A DNA stretch of 64,000 nt from Corallium rubrum (Eukaryota > Cnidaria > Anthozoa > Scleralcyonacea > Coralliidae), in assembly GCA_964035015.1 (NCBI GenBank), contig OZ035999.1:17162179-17226178 (forward strand). The letters are read 5' to 3'. Under the pieces are notes generated by a model. It saw only the letters and a program-made list of their open reading frames with translations, had not been told where the DNA came from and did no database searches. Positions 1 to 10,500 of this stretch are shown here, piece by piece. Position numbers and translations under genes: made by a program. Within the stretch, counting starts at the first letter, position 1; every line of letters begins with the position of its first letter.

Positions 1-2616
1 AGAGCTTTCACAGGTTTTAGAAACATCATGCCAACCATCATGATTGGAAATAATGAGATAGTGTTTCCAGCCATATACATAATAAATAACGTCATAGGAA
101 TCTGCTTCAGAGGACCAATAGCAATATCCCAAGATTTCTATAGAATTACGAAAAATAGAAATATCTTCACAATTTTGTAACTCTTCAGTATAGCCCTGAT
201 TCTGGATGAGCTATAATGGAATTTCTACTTATGAATTGCAGATGTCTCTCAAGCATTTCATTTCTGAATGCTTGATGTGAGGTGACTGTATTTGCAGGCC
301 ATAAATCTCAGGCATGGATGTCCATTGTGGTATGGACCAATGGGACTCAGCCAATGGCTACCCATTGTTTCAAGGCCAAATATGGTACAATGGCCAGTCC
401 ATGCAAGCCTGGCTAATCTCTATTGTAACAGAACCATGGTATATCGATAATTATTGTGTTTTTTCAAATACCAATTACTCGGTATTTCAATTTTCAAATA
501 TCGATAATACCGAACTTTTTTATATAATCGGTAAATTTCGGTATTATTGGTACGGTACTACATTTATGTTTTACTTATTAAAAATGTCGTATCACTAATT
601 CCAACTATTGATGGGGATGATGACCCTGCAACTTCCCCATGCTCAGTAAGCTTGTACAGAAATAGTCTTGCAATTCCAGCCAGCACTTCGCCGTCCGAGA
701 GTTCAGCAAAGCCGGTCAGGTTATAACTCCACAGCGAGCCCAGTTGAAGCCTGATAAAGCAATCATGTTGGTGTTTCTTGCAGAAAATATGTGATTGCCA
801 AACTTAATATTAATATCTAAAACTTCTAGATTTGTAACAAAACTTTAATTTTACAAAATCTAATGTTGAATGTTTAAATATGGCCATTAACACAAATAAC
901 ACAGAGCCAAATCATCAGACTTGTGTAATTGTTAGTATTTTTATCTTAATTGGATAATGTTATTTCTGTAGACTTTGCCGCAATTGAAAAAACACAGGTT
1001 TTTCTGCCTGTGGAACAGGTTGTATTATCCGAAATAAAGCCAGATTTACACTATGAAAAAAGGTGAACTTTTTTGTGAAAACCTGCGACATTTTTGTCAT
1101 TCAGTGGAAAAATACACATTAAGTTTCTATTGCGGTGATATATCGGTATTTTTCTTCCGGTATCGGTATTTGTTTTTTTTTCAATACCGCATCAGCCTAG
1201 GCCATGTTCAGTTGTCTAGCAATTGAGGCCAACAAACAAGTTTGATTGTATATCAGCAATAGGCTCCTCCACAGACAACTCTGTGGTCTTGCGTGCATGA
1301 AGACTAGTGGGTGAGGGATGCCATGGAACTGGGAGAGGGGCACGGAAGAGGGACTGAGGAGAAGGACTGACTTAGTTGACTGATTCAGCCTGCAGTTTCT
1401 GATTTGAGATACTTGTGGAGGAGGCTACAGTAATCGCTATACCAGCAAGTCTTTATCTCCCATACAAACTGAATTGAATTGAATTGCTCATTATAAATGC
1501 ACGGTCTTTATCTCTGTAAAGCCCAGCGAAGTGTACAGATAAAGACAAAACCATGTGAAATTTGAACTAAATTAGTTAATTACCTTAAACCTCAGCATTA
1601 AGCCTATACTTCCCTCAGTGCTACACAGCTCAGGAAGTATTTGACTTAACACTTTGAAGCCTGACATGGAGTCTTTAAGGTTTATTCTGGTTAACACAAG
1701 ACAATTTTATTCAGCACAGGGAGAGGTCCAGGCCTCAAAGTATTAATGCCTTGGTTCTTGGTAATTAACTCTTACTTCTTTATGGTTGTACTAATTAGAG
1801 CTGTTGTTTACGATAAAGTGTGGTCAGTGACATGATAAATTCCCCATGACAGAGATGAAACTTTACAACATAATTAAACTTAACCTTTGTGACAAGATTA
1901 TGATCAATTTCGTGCGCATCCTACAAAAAGAAAAATAACAGTAAAATTACTAATACTGAAGCTATAAGTTAGCCAAGCATTTTTTATTTATTTTTTCTGT
2001 ATGATAACTTTCAGACAAATTTTTATGAAATTTTGCAAATTTTCAATGAAAATTTATTAGATTGGTCCTTGGTATATGGCCAACGAGACTGATGGATATT
2101 CTGCATACAGAAAAACAACGTATCAAACAGACAGACAAACAAACAAACAAACAAACAAACAAACAAACAAACAAACAAACAAACAAACAAACAAACAAAC
2201 AAACAAACAAACAAACAAGTAAAAAATAAATATGGTGGAAATAAATATTATAACTAATTAACTATAGATTATAAATATACTTACTGTACTTGTTAACTGC
2301 TTGTCTGTGTACCCCACTGGAGCAGCGAGATCTAAAGCCTGATGGTTGTATTTTTCTACTGTATATTTTGGTCTAAAAAGAACGAACACTTCTCGTTTAT
2401 ACAGTATAAATCAATAAATGTACAATTATAGTTTAAAGTTCACTAGAAGTTGGTAGTTTTTTGTGTGTGGAAAAAACTAACTTAAACAGAAATACATTTT
2501 TTTCTTAAAACACACTAAAGTCAAATGTAAATGCTTCCTTTCACTCACCTGGACGTCAAATCTAGAGACCATTTCGAAATGTTTCGTCCCCTTGTAGATA
2601 AACTTCGACCCGCCAT
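1..2616 (-). CDS. EMC4: EMC4, ER membrane protein complex subunit 4 (5' part, gene runs off the left edge)
   Basis: Four exons are visible on the minus strand: 2616-2549, 2372-2285, 1920-1885 and 137-1 (continuing outside). All join in phase with GT-AG introns. The protein starts [16 protein letters not shown], corresponding to the RGR..KW start of animal EMC4. It continues [10 protein letters not shown] and then [15 protein letters not shown], followed by [12 protein letters not shown] and FPIMMVGMM, the first transmembrane region of the EMC4 family. EMC4 is a small multi-pass subunit of the ER membrane complex, which inserts transmembrane segments into the ER membrane. An upstream in-frame ATG exists at 2739, but the 2616 ATG sits in a strong TISU-like context (CAAGATGGCGGG) and matches the family N-terminus. 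The last part, including the second half of the membrane domain, is outside the window. Identification rests on remembered family sequence; the match in exon 4 is very close. Confidence 0.9.
138..1884 (-). other. EMC4 intron 3
   Basis: A 1.7-kb intron between EMC4 exons 3 and 4. It holds AT-rich sequence in which GGTATCGATA/CGGTATT-type motifs recur at about 430-560 and 1135-1190, probably the decayed ends of an AT-rich MITE. No other gene is seen. Confidence 0.6.
2113..2218. repeat. (ACAA)n tetranucleotide microsatellite
   Basis: About 100 bp of AAAC/ACAA repeat inside EMC4 intron 2. The Phe/Cys/Leu reading frame on the minus strand is only a shadow of the repeat. Confidence 0.95.
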
Positions 2617-2620
2617 CTTG
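2609..2620 (-). promoter_or_regulatory. TISU / YY1-type initiator at the EMC4 start codon
   Basis: On the minus strand the start codon is embedded in CAAGATGGCGGG, 11 of 12 positions of the TISU consensus SAASATGGCGGC. TISU elements combine a YY1 site with efficient initiation on very short 5' UTRs and are typical of housekeeping and mitochondrial/ER genes. Confidence 0.6.
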
Positions 2621-2942
2621 GCATCTTTATTAGAAAGACCGAGCGCCGTCTTGAAGAGCCTGGAATGGAGTAAAAGTCCCGGATAGCATTTTTCGGCGGG
2701 AAAGTTCGAACGTGTGACCGGAAAGCCAAGTCGTCTCAAAATGCAAGCTTTTGACGTTTGTTTTATGGGTTAACCGGCGTTTTCAAGTTGTGGTTTGGGC
2801 AATAGAAAGAGGAAAGACATTAAGGGCTTATTTAGGAGTGTTTGTGATCGTATAAACAAGTCGTGGCATGTATCTGGGGAACGTACACGTGATGAAATTG
2901 GCGAAGTAGATATTCAATATATCTTTCGATTTTGGCACTCAG
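2617..2942. promoter_or_regulatory. Divergent EMC4 / ANKRD promoter and ANKRD first exon
   Basis: The EMC4 ATG on the minus strand and the plus-strand ANKRD exon 1 (GT donor at 2943) are separated by at most about 200-300 bp, so a shared bidirectional promoter is likely. Exon 1 is open after a stop near 2774 but has no in-frame ATG, so it is most simply 5' UTR. A short upstream reading frame starts at 2741. No TATA box is evident. Confidence 0.5.
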
Positions 2943-3913
2943 GTAAGCATTGTTTGATATTTTAATTCTGCTACTGATTGTGGGATATTTAGTGGTTTAG
3001 TTTAAAATTCAACAATTCTGCAGAATAGATAAATAAATTTGTATTCGTTTTTGGCTTCTGTCTGGTCTCTTCGTATATAAACTTTATATACTAAGTGAAA
3101 CCGAAATTTCGATATCAATGTGTAACAATCGCTATGAGTTAACATTATCATATTGATACAAGATGTTGATGAAACAGGTTTTTGTGACCTTAAAGTTTTG
3201 TATTATTTGGTGTTCAACAGCATTTAATGAACTATTGTGGTTTGTGTGATTGGTTGAAAATCATCCCTACCCTACCCCCCTGATTAAGGGTGATCAGATT
3301 TAGTCTAGGCCAATAACATGCACATAGGTGAGTTGGCCTGCTTAACTGTGATGAGAGATTTTATTCGATATCAATGGTTTTGTTAACTGCATTAAACAAA
3401 GGTGGTAATTAAACTGCCAATTTATAACATATTTGAAAACCCTCACCAAGCTCTATCCAATGGTGTTGGTCCGATGAGCTATCAGTATTTCATTACTAAA
3501 AACCTTGGCAGCTTACCATCCTGATCTTTTCACTTTCATTTACTCTGAAATACTTCCTATACAACACTGTACTTTTTTAACTGCATTGAGGCAGATTTTC
3601 ACTCATCAATTTTTGTCACAACAAGAATGGACAGATAGATTTTCTTTGTTTTAAAACCATTACCTATAATTTATTCAAGAGAGCTTACAAGATGGTTTGA
3701 GTAAAATTTTTTTATAGCAGGCTACAGTTACTTGCACCTAAGTCAAGTGGAAACACCACCCATCAAATTAATCATGTTTTATGTCAATGTCAAACATAAA
3801 TGTTTTCCTTAGAAACATATTATGTTTCCTTTCGATATGTACATGTTTGTGTTCTTAGCCAATCACATCTTAAACGGTTAACTTTTGAACATGTTTTGAT
3901 GGGTGTTGTTTCC

Positions 3914-4157
3914 ATAGAGATCATACAAATACTAGAGGGGGTATTGGCGGGAAAATTTGGTAACCACATGGGGGCCGCCATTACCTATGATATTTCAGTC
4001 AATTGGTTGGCAAATGTACTAGACCCAGTCCTTTGCCAACCAATGCACCTAATGTTTGCCTCCAAAAAAAATCCAAGATGGCGGTGTTCAATTGGTTACC
4101 CGTGGTTGGCTAAAATTAAGATAGGATGCCCCCTCTAGTATTTATATGATCTCTGTG
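3914..4157. mobile_element. 244-bp MITE with 9-bp target duplication (Mutator-like)
   Basis: Terminal inverted repeats of about 28 bp (AGAGATCATACAAATACTAG at the left, its complement at the right) are flanked on both sides by GTTGTTTCC (3905-3913 and 4158-4166). A 9-bp duplication is typical of Mutator-like elements. The MITE sits inside an older inverted repeat whose arms (TTACTTGCACCTAAG and complement) lie near 3727 and 4170. Confidence 0.65.
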
Positions 4158-4269
4158 GTTGTTTCCACTTAGGTGCAAATGACAGTAATTCCCCAAGACC
4201 ATTGGGAAATTTAGGCACAGCCCTAGAGTTGCCTTCTCTAGAAAACTAGTATTACTCAGTGCTGCCTAA

Positions 4270-4431
4270 AGCCCGTTCTCCACTAGGCGTATTTGTTCGC
4301 GCGAAGCGAATTCTCCAGCAATATGATTGGCAAGTAAGAAAATTGGTGCAAAAACTAGCAGCACCAACCAATTACATGAATGGGTATTTATTCGATTCGC
4401 GTGAACAAATTTGCCTAGTGGAGAACCGGCT
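4270..4431. mobile_element. 162-bp Harbinger-type MITE, TAA target duplication
   Basis: The 19-bp inverted ends AGCCCGTTCTCCACTAGGC / complement are flanked by TAA (4267-4269 and 4432-4434), in line with the 3-bp TWA duplications of Harbinger elements. It lies in the ANKRD intron before exon 2. Confidence 0.7.
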
Positions 4432-4616
4432 TAACCCTTGCCTAACCCTTAGCCTAGAACTCAGATCTACAGACCAACAAGTGAAGGGGCAGCAGACTGG
4501 GTGCTTAATGCTTATGTAATGTAGTGGAGAAGCCAAAAAGTTACCATGATGTTAAAAGTCAAACTCTCATTGACTCTTTAATACTGTTTATTTCAGGAAC
4601 TCAGGAAAGGAATTCA

Positions 4617-7492
4617 ATGGAATCTAGTCCTGTTCAGGAAGACACTGTAGAAGTTGATGTCTACACTCCTTCAGACATTAGTTCTATTAAAGTACATTGT
4701 CAAGAGACTACACCTGAAGATGACAAAAAAGTTGAAACAACATTATCTTTACCCAGACCTAACAAAGTACAGTATACTTGTATTTTTTACTTTAATTAAA
4801 ATATCAATTCAATTTTTTTTATTCTTTTCACTGCTCAAGTGTATCAATTGTTATAAAATTTTAAAAAAAAATTGGATAATTGTCCCACTGCTATAAGTTT
4901 CTAATAACAGTTATGATAATGATTTGACAGATGAACATTTTTTTGATCTATAATAACTTCTGGTTTAAATTTATTTGTATATTATATGTGCTATAGGTAT
5001 TTGCTGTAGATAAGATCAAGTCACTAAAAGAAAAAGTTCACAAGTTGTCAAAACGAAAATTGTTTCCAGGACAAATTGCAAATGCAATATCAGGTAAGAG
5101 CACCTTCTGATCTACCATGCAGCATCCCCTGACCTACCATGCAACAGCCCCTGACCTACCATGCAGCATCCCCTAACCTACCATGCAGCATCCCCTAACC
5201 TACCATGCAACAACCCCTGATATACCATGCAGCATCCCCTGACCTACCATGCAGCATCCCCTGACCTACCATGCAGCATCCCCTAACCGACCATGCAGCC
5301 TGCCCTAACCTACTATGCAGCATCCCCTAACCGACCATGCAGCATCCCCTAACCTACCATGCAGCATCCCCTAACCTACCATGCAGCATCCCCTAACCTA
5401 CTATGCAGCATTCCCCTGTCAGCTACTATGCAGCTTCTCCTGACATACCATGCAGCATCCCCTGACCTACTATGCAGCATCCCCTGACCTACCATGCAGC
5501 ATCCCCTAACCTACCATGCAGCATCCCCTAACCGACCATGCAGCATCCCCTAACCTACTATGCAGCATCCCCTGACCTACCATGCAGCATCCCCTAACCT
5601 ACCATGCAGCTTCTCCTGACCTACCATGCAGCATCCCCTGACCTACTATGCAGCATTCCCCTGTCAGCTACTATGCAGCTTCTCCTGACCTACCATGCAG
5701 CATCCCCTGACCTACTATGCAGCATCCCCTAACCGACCATGCAGCATCCCCTAACCTACTATGCATCATCCCCTAACCGACCATGCAGCATCCCCTAACC
5801 TACCATGCAGCATCCCCTAACCTACTATGCAGCATTCCCCTGTCAGCTACTATGCAGCATCCCCTGACATACCATGCAGCATCCCCTACCCTACTATGCA
5901 GCATCCCCTGATCTACCATGCAGCATCCCCTGATCTACCATGCAGCAACCCCTGATATACCATGCAGCATCCCCTAACCTACCATGCAGCATCCCCTGAC
6001 CTACCATGCAGCAACCCCTAACCTACCATGCAGCATCCCCTAACCTACCATGCAGCATCCCCCTGACCTACCATGCAGCATCCCCTAACCTACCATGCAG
6101 CAACCCCTGATATACCATGCAGCATCCCCTAACCAACCATGCAGCATCCCCTAACCTACCATGCAGCATCCCCTAACCTACTATGCAGCATCCCCTGACC
6201 TACTATGCAGCATCCCCTGACCTACTATGCAGCATTTCCCTGTCAGCTACTATGCAGCTTCTCCTGACCTACCATGCAGCATCTCGGCATCCCCTTACCT
6301 ACCATGCAGCATCCCCTAACCTACCATGCAGCATCCCCTAACCTACCATGCAGCATCCCCTACCCTACTATGCAACAACCCCTGACCCACCATGCACTGC
6401 AGTCCCTGCTCTATCATGCAACATCCCTTGACCTACCATGCTGCGTTACCTGATCTACCATGCAGTATCTTCATCCACCATGCAGCATCATATAGCATCA
6501 CCGACACCATGCAGCATCTTACATCCCCAATACCATGTAGCATCACGCCATCACCATCATCTACCAAGCAGCATCCCCTTTATCTACCATACGGCATCTT
6601 GCATTCCCATCATCTACCCTGCAGTATCCCTATCAGGCTGCAATATAATCCAAACATAATTTTCCATAGGCGATGAAAGTGTTTGCGGTACGGCTGAGAA
6701 AAGGCGAAAATCAGACGACAATGCGAAAACAAGTGCAAATGATGGTAAAAATACAGGGAGCTGCTCATTAAAACGTCCTCTTACAGAACGTCAACAACTT
6801 GCCTTCCTTCTGGAGGTGACAAGCACCCAGTCTCAGTTTACTTCTGATCAGTCGCACGAAGAAAGCGGCAAAGGAAAGTTCACCAAGCTTAAAGCGCGAA
6901 AAGGTTCAAAGAAAAGCAAGAAGTCTGTAGTTAATCCACGCGTGTATCGTCGCAACGAGCGTGGAGAGACACCTTTACATATTGCAGCCATGAAAGGAGA
7001 TATTACTGGAATTACAAAATTGATCAAGGACGGAGCTGAAGTTAGTGTCACGGACTACGCTGGTAGGAAGTAATCTTTTAAGATTTGTCACTACAATAAG
7101 TTTGTCAATCGTTATTCTAAGAAAATGGAAATAGTGATTCAAAGTTGTGTTGTTCAACCTTTGTGATGTACTTTTTTAAGGTTGGACAGCGCTTCATGAA
7201 GCATGTAATCATGGAAATTTGGCTGCAGCGAGGGTGCTTCTTGACCGTGGAGCCGCCGTCAACGTGCCAGGTTTTGAAGGTGACACACCTCTTCATGATG
7301 CCGTGATAAACAACCATGTTGAGGTAACAGTTTGCTTTTTAGTTTGTTGGTTGGCAGGCGGTCGGACAGTGAGTGAGTGAGTGAGTGAGTGAGTGAGTGA
7401 GTCAGTGAGTGAGTGAGTGAGTCAGTGAGTGAGTGTGAGTCAGTCAGTCAGTCAGTCAGTCAGTCCGTCCGTCCGTCCGTCCGTCCGTCCGT

Positions 7493-7524
<32 letters not shown>

Positions 7525-10500
7525 CAGTCAGTCAGTCAGTCAGTCAGTCAGTCAGTCAGTCAGTCAGTTAGTCAGTCAGTTAGTCAGTAAATCAGTCAGT
7601 GAAATCTTTATTGCCTCCAAATATAAAGAGTATACAAAACTGAGCATAAAAAAGAAAAAACAACAACAGTAGATTACCCCGCACATCCAGCGGAAATATG
7701 TGAAGAATGTTGACGTCATAGGGGTGTGCGCACAGGTGTGCGCACATCCCCCCACTATTAGTATTCAAATATCACTTGCCATAACACAGTGACAACCTAT
7801 AAGATAACGGTCGATATATTGTTTTTAACTAGAAATCAACACGTACTGAAAGTCATTATGCGTTCCTCTAATTTCTATTGTGATGTTCTATACGAACTAT
7901 TATGGGAAGACGTTGAGAATTGGATTTATGATTTTGACGATGATGATGATGATGGTAAAGAAAGAATATTTACGGATCATAGACTCATTATGAAGGTTTG
8001 GTACGCATGCGTTAAGCATGGATATATCGCTAAAGAAAATACCATGGTAGGGATTGACAAAATGAAATTTATCTCCCATAACTTCTTTGAAGAGTTTCGG
8101 GACAAGCGTGCTCGTGGTGATGATGGATACACCCCTAAAGAGAATATCGCGGCGGGGAAACCTATTGACAAAAAGTGAGAGGTTTAAGAACATTGTTAAT
8201 CAAAATAAAAGATACCAATGGATAACGAAAAAAAAACACAATCTATAGTTAACAAGAGTTACCTAAACTATTATTATGGATAAAACAATCATACAGAACT
8301 AAAAAACTCTTTTTAATTAAAAGTGTTTATACTTTTTTAAGAACTTCTATAAACCTTTTTAAGGGAAAATGTTAAATTGTAAGTTAAAATTATTAATAAA
8401 AGATCTCTCATACGTCTTTTTAATGAGAAAATGTTGTTGTTTATTACAATCGTTATGTACACCCCTTTGTGCGCACACCCCTTCGTACGCACTATCGCGT
8501 GGAAAATGCGTGGGGTCCACGCATTGCGGGATTTGGCGCGCACACATTAAACACACAAAAAAGGAATTATTTAAATAAATATATTTATTTAAAAGAAATT
8601 ATTTTACAATATAAAAATTTTTTAGAACATGGTGCGCACAAAGAGCGCTCGCGGGCTACCTTCCGACGGCTATTTTCGGAACGCACTCGGGTTTCCTTCG
8701 GTCATCATCGTATTACTCAAAATGGGCGAAGATATACAAAAAACATTCGAACAGTTTGGCTTGCTTTTTTGGCAAAGATGAAAAAAGAGGCAAAGAAAAG
8801 GAAACAGTGCGATATTTGTGGAAAGCATCCATGGAGCTTAACAAGACACCGAAAAGCACACACAGGGGAGAAGCCATTCCCTTGTAGATTGTGTGGGAAA
8901 AAGTTTGCACGATGATTATTAAAAATAATTGTTCATTGTTGAAAACGTTTATATTGAAAATGATTGTTCATTATAAAAGATTATTAAAAATAATTGTTCA
9001 TTGTTGAAAACGATTATATTAAAAAATGATTGTTCATTATAAAAGATTATTAAAAATAATTGTTCATTATAAACGAATATTAAAAAATGATTGTTCATTA
9101 TAAATAATTATTGAGTTCACTATATACTTTTGAATAATTCACTCAGCCATGTGTTGTTTACCGTTGCATCTAACCAGCTAAGGTCAATAGTTTCGTCTGC
9201 CTGTAGTGTGTTGTCGTCTTGGTTTTCAGGAACGAACAGGAGTTGTTGTGGTCCAGTATTGACGGTGTTAGGTTCACCATTACTGACGGTTTCACTAGTG
9301 TCGGTGCTAGGGTCAGATGACTGTAAAGTTCTGTAAACCACTTCAAACTCATCGAGTAGTTTTGGATATTTCCCAGCACGTAAGTACGGAGTGCCCTTAA
9401 CTTTACCAACTCTTCTTTCTTCCTTTTTCGCATTTTTTTAAACCGTTCTGCAGAGTTACGTTGTTTCTTATCCATTTCGGTAAGATATGTGCGCACACTA
9501 TAATCATTATGTACTTCGTGTAAGAATAATATAATGGTTCCTAAAAAGGGCGGGAAATTGAATTGGATAAGACCCCTTCTAAACGTCAGCGCTCTTTGTG
9601 CGCACATATCTTACCGAAATGGATAAGAAACAACGTAACTCTGCAGAACGGTTTAAAAAAATGCGAAAAAGAAAGAAAGAAGAGTTGGTAAAGTTAAGGG
9701 CACTCCGTACTTACGTGCTGGGAAGTATCCAAAACTACTCGATGAGTTTGAAGTGGTTTACAGAACTTTACTTTCATCTGACCCTAGCACCGACACTAGT
9801 GAAACCGTCAGTATAAATGATGAACCTAACACCGTCAATACTGGACCACAGCAACTCCTGTTCGTTCCTGAAAACCAAGACGACAACACACTACAGGCAG
9901 ACGAAACTATTGACCTTAGCTGGTTAGATGCAACGGTAAACAACACATGGCTGAGTGAATTATTCAAAAGTATATAGTGAACTCAATAATTATTTATAAT
10001 GAACAATCATTTTTTAATATTCGTTTATAATGAACAATTATTTTTAATAATCTTTTATAATGAACAATCATTTTTTAATATAATCGTTTTCAACAATGAA
10101 CAATTATTTTTAATAATCTTTTATAATGAACAATCATTTTCAATATAAACGTTTTCAACAATGAACAATTATTTTTAATAATCATCGTGCAAACTTTTTC
10201 CCACACAATCTACAAGGGAACGGCTTCTCCCCTGTGTGTGCTTTTCGGTGTCTTGTTAAGCTCCATGGATGCTTTCCACAAATATCGCACTGTTTCCTTT
10301 TCTTTGCCTCTTTTTTCATCTTTGCCAAAAAAGCAAGCCAAACTGTTCGAATGTTTTTTGTATATCTTCGCCCATTTTGAGTAATACGATGATGACCGAA
10401 GGAAACCCGAGTGCGTTCCGAAAATAGCCGTCGGAAGGTAGCCCGCGAGCGCTCTTTGTGCGTACCATGTTCTAAAAAATTTTTATATTGTAAAATAATT

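Noticed and set aside
1560-1700. Minus-strand open stretch with a good donor (ends GLMLRFK before GTAATT)
   Set aside because: EMC4 exon 3 joins exon 4 in phase with full similarity, no acceptor in the right phase precedes the stretch, and it adds nothing known to EMC4.
2617-2739. Upstream EMC4 start at 2739
   Set aside because: In frame, but the added residues do not resemble the family and the 2616 start has a much better context.
5100-6660. Possible CRISPR-like array
   Set aside because: Units are contiguous with no unique spacers, in a eukaryotic intron; an ordinary 22-bp minisatellite.
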